DNA of 64,000 nt from Bacteroidales bacterium (GTDB lineage: Bacteria > Bacteroidota > Bacteroidia > Bacteroidales > WCHB1-69). The notes under the pieces were generated by a model. That model was not told where the DNA came from. It saw nothing but the letters and a program-made list of their open reading frames with translations, and searched no databases. Both the position numbers and the translations under genes were made by a program. The stretch is from assembly GCA_017554325.1 (NCBI GenBank), contig JAFZIP010000007.1, positions 1 to 64,000 of the forward strand, read 5' to 3'. Position 1 is the stretch's first letter, and every line of letters begins with the position of its first letter. Below, piece by piece: positions 1 to 8,509 of the stretch.

Positions 1-130
1 GCATCTCTTCCCTTGAGAGCCGTACGTGCGAACCGAGCATCGCGGCGAGGACGGCTACGTTCACGCTGTGCGCGAATGTGTAATCGTCGTGCATGCGAAG
101 ATCGGTGAGCTGTATGAGGTTGCTTCTGTT
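1..130 (-). other. HD-GYP-like segment, probably misjoined
   Basis: About 43 codons read [20 protein letters not shown] and then [16 protein letters not shown] before the window edge. The [12 protein letters not shown] stretch is the hallmark start of HD-GYP domains, which hydrolyse c-di-GMP; the H and D would be part of the metal site. By eye the stretch is richer in GC than the neighbouring sequence. HD-GYP proteins are uncommon in Bacteroidota, which supports foreign origin of this piece. A genuine gene fusion is possible but less likely. Confidence 0.65.
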
Positions 131-382
131 GGAGAAGATGTTGCAGCTGCACCAGCGCACTTCGGCGCCCAAGTGTACCAGCGTCTCAATCAACACGGCA
201 GTCTGGACGGTCATGTGCAAAGAGCCCATGATGCGCACGCCTTTCAAGGGCTTGCTGTCACCATATTTCTCGCGCAACGCCAACAGTCCCGGCATCTCCT
301 TTTGTGATACTTCAATGTCCTTGCGGCCCCATTCGGCCAACGCCATATCGGCGATCTTGTATTTGAGGTTGTAATCGGTCAT
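1..382 (-). CDS. ahcY: Adenosylhomocysteinase N-terminus joined to foreign HD-GYP-like sequence (partial)
   Basis: The minus-strand frame opens at ATG 380-382 and runs off the left edge. Its first ~84 residues read as S-adenosylhomocysteine hydrolase, the NAD-dependent cytosolic enzyme that clears SAH in the methyl cycle. Family landmarks are visible: [43 protein letters not shown] and [13 protein letters not shown]. In the family, CNIFS is followed by TQDHAAAAIA. Here it is followed by [19 protein letters not shown] and [13 protein letters not shown], which is typical of HD-GYP c-di-GMP phosphodiesterases. The frame is open across the junction (131-139). I regard the AhcY part as certain and the join as probably an assembly chimera at a contig end, because the junction coincides with a shared I-F-S and sits next to the edge. 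No clear promoter was found upstream. Confidence 0.85.
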   Translation of the reverse strand, partial: MTDYNLKYKIADMALAEWGRKDIEVSQKEMPGLLALREKYGDSKPLKGVRIMGSLHMTVQTAVLIETLVHLGAEVRWCSCNIFSNRSNLIQLTDLRMHDDYTFAHSVNVAVLAAMLGSHVRLSREEM

Positions 383-405
383 GTGTGTTTCAATATTTGT
401 AAAAT

Positions 406-433
406 GTAGAGACGCAATACATTGCGTCTCTAC
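406..433. repeat. Perfect 13-bp-arm palindrome between ahcY and the M16 gene
   Basis: Arms GTAGAGACGCAAT (406-418) and ATTGCGTCTCTAC (421-433) are separated by two bases. It lies 3' of the M16 peptidase gene (stop at 479) and upstream of ahcY. It could end the M16 transcript as a strong hairpin, or be a member of a dispersed palindromic repeat family; no other copy occurs in this window. Flanking T-runs lie at 445-452, on the far side from the usual terminator position for the minus strand, so terminator function is unsure. Confidence 0.6.
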
Positions 434-478
434 GGTTGTGTGTTTTTTTATTGTGGTAAATGATAATTTACCCCTGCA

Positions 479-3304
479 TTATTTCTGCATGGTCACCGGG
501 TGCATGTCGGCACGGGTGTAGATTTCGGGTTTGAAATATTTCTTCATGAACTCCACCATCTCTTTCTTCGTGACGGAATTGACGATGTTGTCGTATTCGG
601 ACGGGTTGACGATGGGCTCATTTTGTGTGATCTTGCCGCTGATATAGCCGAGCCAGAAACGGTTGGTTTGGATGTTCTTGGCACGTGTGCTCAACATCTG
701 TTTCTTGATTAATTCCATCGTTTTTTTGTCCGGACCTTTGACTTTGAAGTCGTTGAGAATCTTCAAGCTGGCATCGGCAAGCTTGTCGGTTTTTGCAGGG
801 TCGCAGCCCAACAGGATCATAAGTGTCATTTCGGGTTGCGGGAGTTTACTGGCACTCATCTGTACCATCGGGGAATAGACATCGCCCATCTTCTCGCGCA
901 CGATCTTGACAAACTGGATGTCCAAAGCCTCGCCAATCATGTCGGCAATGATGGAGTTGCGATAATTCCAATCGATGGGGTTGGTGATGTACATGCCCAT
1001 CCAGCCCTGTTGCTCGGTGCCGGCGTAAACGGTCTGCGTGGAGGCTTTGTCAGGACGAGGTTTCAAAACGCTGAGGTCGTAGTTTTCTTTTTTGGACGGT
1101 TCGGTCTTCATTGAGCCGAGGTACAGTTCCACAAACTCTTTCATCTCCTTTTCATCGTAGTTGCCCACAAAGAAGAAGTTGAAATCGGCGGGGTTGGCGA
1201 AGCGCTCTTTGTAAATTCTCACTGCACGGTCAAAATCCACCTGAGCAAAATACTCGTCATCGTATGAGAACATCTGTTTCATGTAAGGATCGTTGTTGTA
1301 CGCGGCCTCAATGAATTTGCCAATGTATTTGTACATCGGCTGGGCGGTGATCATCTTGACTTGCTCTTTGGTCTCATCCATCACCAATTGGAAAGCGTTT
1401 TCATCAACACGCGGGTTGGTGAAGAAGGCATTGAGGTATTGGAAGAAGAATTCCAGATCTTTCGGGGATGAGGAGCCGGAGAAACCTTCAGTCAGCAGGC
1501 CAATGGTGGGAGAAACGCCAACGTTTTTGCCCTTCATTTTCTTCATCAAAGAGTTGTAATCCAAACCGGCGATACCGCCACGGTCGATAATATCAGCGGC
1601 GAAGTCAACGGAAGCCAGGTCTCTCACAGGATAGAGAGATTTGCCACCTTTGCTGGAGGCGGAGAACAGAATCTCATCGTTCTTGTAATCGGTTTTCTTG
1701 ACATAAACCGTAATGCCATTTGAAAGCGTCCATTTTTCTGCACCCACGGCCTCGATTTTCTCCACATTGGTGATTTTGCCGGGTTTCAGGTTCTCTTTTT
1801 CCAAGATTTCCTGATCCTTGTAGGTATCTACGTAAGGTTCCACATTGGCTAAGGACTTGTCATTCAAGATGGAAAGAATTTCATCTTTGGATGGAACTTT
1901 CACGTCCTCTTTTTCAGGAGCGGTGATGATGGCCACCATGTTGTCGTCTGTGACCCAGCCTTTTGCAAGAGCATTGATCTCATCCAGCGTAATGTCTTCC
2001 ATCAACTTCTTGGCAAAGTTGTTCTCGCGTTTGGCACCCGGGATGGGGTCTTGACGCAGGAAGTTGTTGATGTATTGGCTGGCAAAACGAGCAGATTCGG
2101 TCTTGTCAACCTCTTTGGCAGCCTTGTCGTAGCGCTCCAACAGTTCCTCTTTCGCACGGTCGAGCTCCGTTTGCAGGAAACCGTGTTTCAGCACGCGGTA
2201 GTCCTCTTGCATGAGCACGGTCACGGCATCGTTGATGCGGTTTTCCTTGGCCATGGCATTGGAACCGTACATATCGGTGTTGCCGATGAAGTCACCGTAG
2301 CCGGCAGATGCAGCGATGAACGGGCACTTCGGATCTTGAGTCATCTCTTCGAAACGGGCATCGTACATGGCGTTATACAGGTCAATGCAGAGTTGCTGGC
2401 GGAAGTCGCCGATGGTCTTCATGGCCTTGTGTTGGTGCTTGCGGATAAGCATCACCTGACTGCCAGTGGCTTCCGGGTCGGTACATACGGCCACCAACGG
2501 CTCCTGGTTCGGGGCAATGCCGTAAATCTCTTTTTTCTTGGGGTTCTGCTTGGCCGGGATGTTGCCAAACATAGTCTTGATTTTCTCTTCCACAACCTTC
2601 ACGTCAATGTCGCCAACCACAATTACAGCCTGCAAATCCGGGCGATACCAATCTTTGTAGAAGTCTTTGATTACCTGATAATCGAATGTTTGCAGAATAT
2701 CCAGTTTACCAATCGGCAAACGGTCAGCGTAACGGGAATCCTTCATCAGGATAGGCCAGTACTCCTTGCGCATACGGTCGGAGGCACCCAAGCCAAGACG
2801 GTATTCCTCGATGATGACACCGCGTTCCTCGTCAATCTCCTTGTTGTCGTAAAGCAGGCCGGCAGCCCAACCACGCAGGATCTTGAGACCGAGGTCAATG
2901 TTGCCCGGATCATCCGTCGGCATAGGAATCATATAGACGGTCTCATCGAAGCTGGTATATGCGTTGAGGTCAGCGCCGAACACCACACCCTTGCTGCGCA
3001 AGTGATCGACTACGCTGTTGCTCGGGAAACCTTCAATACCGTTGAAAGCCATGTGCTCGGTAAAGTGAGCCAGACCTTGCTGCTCGTCAGTCTCTTGGTT
3101 GGAACCTGCGTTCACGGCGAGACGGAACTCCACGCGATCCTTCGGATAGCTGTTCTTGCGGATGTAATAGGTTAAACCATTCTCTAATTTACCAACGGTG
3201 ACATTGGGATCCGCCTTGATGGGATCATTCAGATTGAGATCTTTCTGTGCGAAGGTCATCCATACACAGGAGAAGATCATGACAAATGCGATTAATTTTT
3301 TCAT
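479..3304 (-). CDS. M16 family zinc peptidase (pitrilysin-like), exported
   Basis: This 941-residue protein begins with a signal peptide (KKLIAFVMIFSCVWMTFAQ). It carries the inverted zinc motif of family M16, HFTEH, at residues 80-84, and the downstream acidic stretch DEERGVIIEE near 158-167 that supplies the third metal ligand. Length and layout fit the two-repeat (active half plus inactive half) clamshell of M16 proteases; the second half (from about 500) has no HxxEH. M16 enzymes degrade peptides inside a closed chamber, and in Gram-negative bacteria such exported forms act in the periplasm. The gene starts 34 bp after the gldG stop and has no TAnnTTTG element of its own, so co-transcription with gldFG is likely. 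Substrate unknown. Confidence 0.9.
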   Translation of the reverse strand: MKKLIAFVMIFSCVWMTFAQKDLNLNDPIKADPNVTVGKLENGLTYYIRKNSYPKDRVEFRLAVNAGSNQETDEQQGLAHFTEHMAFNGIEGFPSNSVVDHLRSKGVVFGADLNAYTSFDETVYMIPMPTDDPGNIDLGLKILRGWAAGLLYDNKEIDEERGVIIEEYRLGLGASDRMRKEYWPILMKDSRYADRLPIGKLDILQTFDYQVIKDFYKDWYRPDLQAVIVVGDIDVKVVEEKIKTMFGNIPAKQNPKKKEIYGIAPNQEPLVAVCTDPEATGSQVMLIRKHQHKAMKTIGDFRQQLCIDLYNAMYDARFEEMTQDPKCPFIAASAGYGDFIGNTDMYGSNAMAKENRINDAVTVLMQEDYRVLKHGFLQTELDRAKEELLERYDKAAKEVDKTESARFASQYINNFLRQDPIPGAKRENNFAKKLMEDITLDEINALAKGWVTDDNMVAIITAPEKEDVKVPSKDEILSILNDKSLANVEPYVDTYKDQEILEKENLKPGKITNVEKIEAVGAEKWTLSNGITVYVKKTDYKNDEILFSASSKGGKSLYPVRDLASVDFAADIIDRGGIAGLDYNSLMKKMKGKNVGVSPTIGLLTEGFSGSSSPKDLEFFFQYLNAFFTNPRVDENAFQLVMDETKEQVKMITAQPMYKYIGKFIEAAYNNDPYMKQMFSYDDEYFAQVDFDRAVRIYKERFANPADFNFFFVGNYDEKEMKEFVELYLGSMKTEPSKKENYDLSVLKPRPDKASTQTVYAGTEQQGWMGMYITNPIDWNYRNSIIADMIGEALDIQFVKIVREKMGDVYSPMVQMSASKLPQPEMTLMILLGCDPAKTDKLADASLKILNDFKVKGPDKKTMELIKKQMLSTRAKNIQTNRFWLGYISGKITQNEPIVNPSEYDNIVNSVTKKEMVEFMKKYFKPEIYTRADMHPVTMQK

Positions 3305-3338
3305 AAGCTTATTTTTTTTAGATTAATATTCAGTGAAC

Positions 3339-5129
3339 CTATTTGTTTCTTTTCTTTGAAAATCTGATTCTTCTCATCAGGATCAGTACCACACCCATCA
3401 AAGCTATCAATGCCAGCGGGACGATGATGTTGATGCTGGCGAGGAAGGTCTTGCGTCCTCTCACCTTCTCCTTGTTCAGCGAGCCTATCCTGAAATTCTT
3501 GGATCGCAGTTGCAGCAGATCGTCATCGGCGCAGAGATAGTTGACGCAGTTGACGATGAATTCTGTGTTGTCGTACATCTTTCGGGTGTAGATGTCGTAA
3601 CCGGCAGGGTAGGGCTGGTTGCGTTTCCGGTCGAAAGGATTGCGGATAATGTCGCCATCGGAGACGAAAATCTGGCGGGTATATACACCCTTGGGACGGA
3701 AATCAAGTTCCTTGATGGTGTCGAATTCCACAGGCAGGATGCCTTTGAAGGCGGATTCGAATTCACCCTCTACCAACACGGCCACCGGCAGGTTCCGGAA
3801 AGCGAACTCCTGTGGATTGGGTTGCGTGACGCCCACTTTCAAAGTGACGATGGAGGGTGTGGGCACCAGTTTGGACCGTTCGGAGCTGCACATCAGCATG
3901 GTCTTCTTCAGGTCGGCGTTCTTGCCCACCAGATCGATGCTGCCGGCAAATTCGGATTTTATTTCTTTGATGTTGCGCACAATGGGATGGTCGCCGAAGT
4001 TCACGATGTCGAGAGTGTAGGGGAACGCCATGAGTTTGAACTGCGGCTGGTCGCCGATCATGCCCACTTGCTGCGGAATAGGCAAACAGCTGAGGTCCTG
4101 TATCAGGTTGGGATTGATACGCACACCGTAGGTGAACAGCAAGTCGTTGATGTATAGCGCGCGCGGGGTGGCGAAAAGCTCGGGCGAGTTTTGCAGACTG
4201 TCGAGCGAGGCTGTGGTGTTGTCGATGAGCCACAATACCTTGCCACCGCGCATGATGAACTGGTCGATGATGTATTTGTCGTACTCTTTGAACGGCTGTG
4301 TGGGCTGCGCGATGATGAGCACATCGTATTTGTTGTTCCCTAATCTGAGGGTCTGCTTGACGGAATCTTCAATGCTGATGTTTCTCAGACAGTTGATCTT
4401 GCCGTCCAGGGTGATGCGGCTGACGTTGTAGAAACGTTGCAGTCTCATTCCCGTCCAACAGGTGTTCCAGAAATCCAATTCGCCGTGGCCGTCAAGAAAA
4501 GCGACGCTCGGTTTTTCGGTTTTCAGCAGTCGGCGAATCGGAGCCACTAAATTGTATTCCAACTCCTCTATGGAGTATTGCATCCAGTCTGAGCCGGACG
4601 GGTCTGCCACCACCAACTTGGTCGGGTACTCGTGGTCGCGGTAGGAGATGATGGCACCCGGGATGACCATGTGGGTGGAATAGCCATTGGCATCCTCACG
4701 GCTAATAGGAATGGGGTCGAGCCCCTTCTTCACAAACTCACCCAAAATGGAGTTTACCTCTTCGGTGGTCTTGCCCTCCAGCGGGTCGATGAACTCGAAA
4801 TAGACGTTCTTGGAATAGCTGCGGAAATCCTGCAAAACCTGCTCCACCTGCTTGGCGAAAAGCTGATAGTCAGCGGGCTGGTCTTTGCCTTTCAGATAGA
4901 CGCGGATATAGACCCTGTCCTCCAGGCTGTTCAGCATCTCTATGGTGCCCTTGGAGAGGGAGTGCCGTTTGTCCTTGGTGAGGTCGATGCGGTAAAACAG
5001 GAATGAGGAGATGATGTTGACGACAATGACGGCCGCCAGCGCAATCAACAGTCCGACGAGGGTGTTCTTTTTAAACTGTCTGCCGCCTTCCGATTGCCGG
5101 TTGTTTTTCTTTGAGTTATTCTTTTTCAT
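3339..5129 (-). CDS. gldG: Gliding-associated ABC transporter component GldG
   Basis: About 596 residues from ATG 5127-5129. An upstream in-frame start at 5174 would overlap gldF by 26 bp, while the chosen start sits 19 bp past the gldF stop. The protein has an N-terminal membrane segment (VGLLIALAAVIVVNIISSFL), the family motif DLTKDKRHSLSKGTIEML, a large periplasmic domain and a C-terminal membrane helix (IIVPLALIALMGVVLILM) followed by a basic tail. This is the GldG architecture, the auxiliary subunit of the GldAFG ABC transporter that supports gliding and T9SS function in Bacteroidota. GldF is directly upstream; the ATPase GldA lies some 50 kb away at 55415-56161. The transported substrate is not known for the family. 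Confidence 0.93.
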   Translation of the reverse strand: MKKNNSKKNNRQSEGGRQFKKNTLVGLLIALAAVIVVNIISSFLFYRIDLTKDKRHSLSKGTIEMLNSLEDRVYIRVYLKGKDQPADYQLFAKQVEQVLQDFRSYSKNVYFEFIDPLEGKTTEEVNSILGEFVKKGLDPIPISREDANGYSTHMVIPGAIISYRDHEYPTKLVVADPSGSDWMQYSIEELEYNLVAPIRRLLKTEKPSVAFLDGHGELDFWNTCWTGMRLQRFYNVSRITLDGKINCLRNISIEDSVKQTLRLGNNKYDVLIIAQPTQPFKEYDKYIIDQFIMRGGKVLWLIDNTTASLDSLQNSPELFATPRALYINDLLFTYGVRINPNLIQDLSCLPIPQQVGMIGDQPQFKLMAFPYTLDIVNFGDHPIVRNIKEIKSEFAGSIDLVGKNADLKKTMLMCSSERSKLVPTPSIVTLKVGVTQPNPQEFAFRNLPVAVLVEGEFESAFKGILPVEFDTIKELDFRPKGVYTRQIFVSDGDIIRNPFDRKRNQPYPAGYDIYTRKMYDNTEFIVNCVNYLCADDDLLQLRSKNFRIGSLNKEKVRGRKTFLASINIIVPLALIALMGVVLILMRRIRFSKKRNK

Positions 5130-5148
5130 GCTGCATTCGTTTAAAAAG

Positions 5149-5880
5149 TTACCATTTCCTGCTGAGCAGAACAATTCGTGTTCCGAACAGGAAGATGAAG
5201 ATCACACTGCAAAAATAGATAATGTCGCGGGTGTCAACCACGCCCTTGCTGATGGAGGCGTAATGGTGCTCGATACCCAGGTTCTTGATATAGTATCCGA
5301 ACGCCCCGAGCGCTTCAAAAGAATAAATGAAGGCGAATCCGAAAAAGATGATGAAGCAGAGGGCGGCGGCGATAATGAAAGCTACAATCTGATTGTTGGT
5401 GAGACTGGACGAGAAAAGTCCGATGGAGATGAAGGTGGCACCCAAGAACAGCAGTCCTAAATAGGAGCCCCACGTGCTGCCCATGTCTATGTTGCCGACC
5501 GGATTGCCTAAGAAATAGATTGTGATGACGTAGATCAGGGTCGGCAGGAGTGCGATGGCCAACAGGGTAAGACAGGAAAGGAACTTGGCCCAGATGATCT
5601 GCATGTCGGTCAGAGGCTTAGTGAGCAGGAGGTCCATGGTGCCGTTGCGCTTCTCTTCAGCGAACGAGCGCATGGTGATGGCAGGTACCAGAAAGATGAA
5701 CAGGAACTGCGAAAGACTGAAAAGCCCCTGCAAATCCGACAGACCTGATTCAAACACGTTGTTCATGTTGGGGAACACCCACAGAAACAGACCGGAGATA
5801 ATCAGGAAAACGCCTATGATGATATAGCCGATAATAGAACTTAGAAAGCTCTTCAACTCCTTGATATACAAACTTATCAT
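5149..5880 (-). CDS. gldF: Gliding-associated ABC transporter permease GldF
   Basis: This 243-residue integral membrane protein has about six hydrophobic segments, for example SIIGYIIIGVFLIISGLFL near the N-terminus and a final helix before the terminal LLSRKW. It matches ABC-2 type permeases, including the cytosolic stretch MRSFAEEKRNGTMDLLLTKP seen in GldF and NosY-like permeases. With GldG directly downstream it forms the membrane part of the GldAFG transporter. A TATATTTG -7 element 21-28 bases upstream of the start suggests that it heads the gldF-gldG-M16 transcript. Confidence 0.92.
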   Translation of the reverse strand: MISLYIKELKSFLSSIIGYIIIGVFLIISGLFLWVFPNMNNVFESGLSDLQGLFSLSQFLFIFLVPAITMRSFAEEKRNGTMDLLLTKPLTDMQIIWAKFLSCLTLLAIALLPTLIYVITIYFLGNPVGNIDMGSTWGSYLGLLFLGATFISIGLFSSSLTNNQIVAFIIAAALCFIIFFGFAFIYSFEALGAFGYYIKNLGIEHHYASISKGVVDTRDIIYFCSVIFIFLFGTRIVLLSRKW

Positions 5881-5900
5881 GTTGCAAAGAATTAAGGGCG

Positions 5901-5908
5901 CAAATATA
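5901..5908 (-). promoter_or_regulatory. -7 element TATATTTG for gldF
   Basis: Reverse strand TATATTTG matches the Bacteroidota TAnnTTTG consensus and lies just upstream of the gldF start (5880). No convincing TTTG -33 box was seen. Confidence 0.55.
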
Positions 5909-5920
5909 GTAAAAAAGTTG

Positions 5921-6004
5921 AGAGTTTAGAGATTAGAGTTTAGAGAGATTTTCATCCTCTTTTACTCCTTTCCTCTCATCTCTTATCTCTTATCTCTTAT
6001 CTCT
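5921..6004. repeat. GAGATTA/TAGAG-type degenerate array with inverted halves
   Basis: The stretch contains repeated octamer-like units: TTAGAGATTAGAGTTTAGAG on the left half and TCTTATCTCTTATCTCTTAT on the right half. The halves are roughly complementary, so the minus-strand RNA could fold into a long imperfect hairpin right after the IspF-M3 stop codon (TAG at 6003-6005, inside the repeat). Related arrays occur at 19012-19068 and 27643-27700, each just 3' of a minus-strand gene. Confidence 0.7.
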
Positions 6005-8507
6005 AATCGTTCACCAATCCGTCCCGTTTCATTAGCGCATCGATTTCTGGCTCGCGGCCACGGAATTGCCGGAACATCTCGTCAGCAGGCACGGCGCCAC
6101 CCTTGGAGAGTATGGTTTCAAGATAGCGTTGAGCGGTCTTCTTGTTCATCACGCCCTCTTCCTGGAACATGGAGAAGGCGTCGGCTTCGAGCATCTCGGC
6201 CCACTTGTAGCCATAATATCCAGCCGCGTACCCGCCTGCGAAAATGTGGTTGAAGGAGGGACTCATGCACGCCTCCGGCACCACCGGCAACACGTCCAGC
6301 GGATCGAAAACCTCGCGCTCCTTGGCATGGATGTCCTGAATCTCTGCCGCGGGCGTGGTGTGGTACATCATATCCAAATAGCCGAATGACAGCTGGCGCA
6401 TGCACGCGTAGCCGGCCATGTACTGCCGCATCTTCTTCAATTGCTCGATGTAGTGTGTCGGAATCAGCTCGCCAGTCTGGTAGTGGCGGGCGAACAGCTG
6501 GAGGAATTCAGGCTCCGTCGCCCAGTTTTCGTTCAACTGCGAGGGCAGTTCCACAAAGTCGCGGGGCGAGTTGGTTCCAGAAATGCTCATGTAGGGCACC
6601 TCCGACAGCATCCCGTTCAACGCATGGCCGAACTCGTGCAGGAAGGTGGTCACCTCGTTGAAAGAGAGCAACGACGGGTTGTCGGGCGTGGAGGGCGTGA
6701 AGTTCATCACCAAACTCACTAACGGGCGCACGTCCTGTTGGTTTTCATCCACATATTGCTCGCGGAAGGAGGTCATCCAGGCCCCGCTGCGCTTGGTGGC
6801 GCGTGGGTGGAAGTCCAGATAGAGCACCGACATGAACTGCTCTTTGCGATAGACCTCAAACACTTTCACATCCGGATGGTATCGGGCAATGAGGGAAGTG
6901 GGCACGAAACGCAGGTCGTACAACTTTTCCGTCAGCGCGAACACGCCGTCAATGACATTCTCTAACTTGAAATATGGCTTAAGCTCCTCGGTACTCAGGT
7001 TGAAGAGTGCCTTTTGCTGCTTTTCGGTATAATAGGCAAAATCCCAACGTTGCAGATTGCCTTCAAAGCCCAGCGTGTGCGCGTACTCGTTCAGGGCAGC
7101 CTGCTCGTGTTGTGCGACGGGCAGGGAGGCCTCGCGCAACTGGTCGAGCAAATGATAGACGTGCGTGCAGTCCTTGGCCATGCGATCATGCAAAGCGTAC
7201 TGCGCGTAGTTGTCGTAGCCCAACAATTTTGCCAGCTTTTCGCGACACCCCAAAATTTTCTGGATATTCCCGCAGTTGTCAAACTCGCCACCATACGCCT
7301 TGTTGCAGGAGTGCATGAACATCTCTTTGCGCAACTCGCGGTTGTCGGCATACTTGAGGATGGCGTTGACACTCGGAGCGGAAAGGTCGAATACGTAACC
7401 TTTTTCGCCTCTTGCTTCAGCCCGTTGCGCGGCAATGGCCAACTCGTTGTCCGGAAGCCCTTGCAGCTCGTTTTTGTCAACGACCTGCATCCGCCAGCTG
7501 TTGGTGGCGGCCAGCGCGTTGTTGCCGAACGCTAACGTCAAATTGGAGAGTTCCACAGAAACCTTATTGAAGATTTCTTTCTGTTCGGGAGTCAAGTTAG
7601 CCCCGTTGTCCAAAAATGCGTTATAAGTCTTTTCCATCAGCATCTTGTCCGGGCCTTGCAGTTGCGCAAACTCGCGCTCATAAACCGATTTCACTCGCGC
7701 AAAAAGAGCCTCGTCCAAATAGACGCTGTTGGAATATATCGTGAGCATGGGCTGCACCTCGTTGGCTATGGCCTGCATCTCGTCGGTGGAGTCGCACTCC
7801 AGCAAGTTGAAGAAAACGCCGGCGACCTTGTTCAGGACCTTGCCAACGCGATCAAGGGCGACGATGGTGTTCTGGAAAGTGGGCTCCTCAGCGTTGCCCT
7901 TGATATTCTCGATATCCGCCTTCGCCTGCTCGATGCCGAACTCGAAAGCGGGGACATAATGCTCGGGATGAATTTTGTCGAACGGTGGAGTCTGGTACGG
8001 CGTGTTCCACTCCAGCACAAATGGGTTCTCGTTTTGCACGATGGAGGCTGCCACCGTGGCCGCGATGCCCTCGCCATTGCCCGTGAAGCCCATCTTTTCA
8101 TTGGTTTTGGCTTTGATGGAGACACGGTCCGGCTCAACACGCAAAATGGGGGCAAGCGTTTCCACCATCTGATCGATGTAGGGGCGCATCTTCGGTTGCT
8201 CCAAAACCAGTGTGCAATCCACATTGTTCACCAGCCAGCCTTTCAGGTAGAGCATCTTGACCACCTTGGCCAGCAGCACCTTGCTGTCGGCGTTCTGGTA
8301 GGTGGCATCGTTGTCAGGGAAGTGTGTGCCAATGTCCTTCAGCGCAGCTGCGCCGAGCAGGGCATCACAAAGGGCGTGAATCAGTACGTCGCCGTCGGAA
8401 TGCGCGGCCAGGCCCTTCTCATAAGGAACACAAATGCCCCCGAGAACCAGAGGTCTGTTGGGGGCAAATCTGTGTGAATCGTATCCGAAACCAACACGAA
8501 AATCCAT
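6003..8507 (-). CDS. ispF: Fusion protein: MECDP synthase IspF + M3 oligopeptidase
   Basis: A single 834-residue frame. Residues 1-157 are IspF (2-C-methyl-D-erythritol 2,4-cyclodiphosphate synthase, MEP pathway): D10-S-H12 and H44 (in DVLIHALCDA) are the zinc ligands, with HSDGD at 36-40 and the C-terminal TNEKMGFTGNGEGIA. Directly after VAASIVQNENP begins a complete M3 metallopeptidase of the oligopeptidase A/Dcp type (LEWNTPYQTPPFDKIHPEHY), with the catalytic zinc site H624-E-F-G-H628. Both halves are of normal family length (about 157 and 675), with essentially no linker. No stop or ATG is visible at the joint; a GTG (codon 157) or a lost stop could once have separated them. The start is 2 bp from the porV stop, so the gene is likely translated from the porUV transcript. 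Cytosolic. A sequencing error fusing two adjacent genes cannot be excluded, but no frame break is needed. Confidence 0.88.
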   Translation of the reverse strand: MDFRVGFGYDSHRFAPNRPLVLGGICVPYEKGLAAHSDGDVLIHALCDALLGAAALKDIGTHFPDNDATYQNADSKVLLAKVVKMLYLKGWLVNNVDCTLVLEQPKMRPYIDQMVETLAPILRVEPDRVSIKAKTNEKMGFTGNGEGIAATVAASIVQNENPFVLEWNTPYQTPPFDKIHPEHYVPAFEFGIEQAKADIENIKGNAEEPTFQNTIVALDRVGKVLNKVAGVFFNLLECDSTDEMQAIANEVQPMLTIYSNSVYLDEALFARVKSVYEREFAQLQGPDKMLMEKTYNAFLDNGANLTPEQKEIFNKVSVELSNLTLAFGNNALAATNSWRMQVVDKNELQGLPDNELAIAAQRAEARGEKGYVFDLSAPSVNAILKYADNRELRKEMFMHSCNKAYGGEFDNCGNIQKILGCREKLAKLLGYDNYAQYALHDRMAKDCTHVYHLLDQLREASLPVAQHEQAALNEYAHTLGFEGNLQRWDFAYYTEKQQKALFNLSTEELKPYFKLENVIDGVFALTEKLYDLRFVPTSLIARYHPDVKVFEVYRKEQFMSVLYLDFHPRATKRSGAWMTSFREQYVDENQQDVRPLVSLVMNFTPSTPDNPSLLSFNEVTTFLHEFGHALNGMLSEVPYMSISGTNSPRDFVELPSQLNENWATEPEFLQLFARHYQTGELIPTHYIEQLKKMRQYMAGYACMRQLSFGYLDMMYHTTPAAEIQDIHAKEREVFDPLDVLPVVPEACMSPSFNHIFAGGYAAGYYGYKWAEMLEADAFSMFQEEGVMNKKTAQRYLETILSKGGAVPADEMFRQFRGREPEIDALMKRDGLVND

Positions 8508-8509
8508 AA

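Noticed and set aside
2051..3175. Long plus-strand open frame (374 codons)
   Set aside because: Lies opposite the M16 peptidase; the protein has no recognisable motif and the minus-strand gene is certain.
8030..8060. Frameshift as explanation for the IspF-M3 fusion
   Set aside because: Both domains are complete and read in the same frame through the joint; a frame error is not needed, though a missing stop from sequencing error cannot be ruled out.
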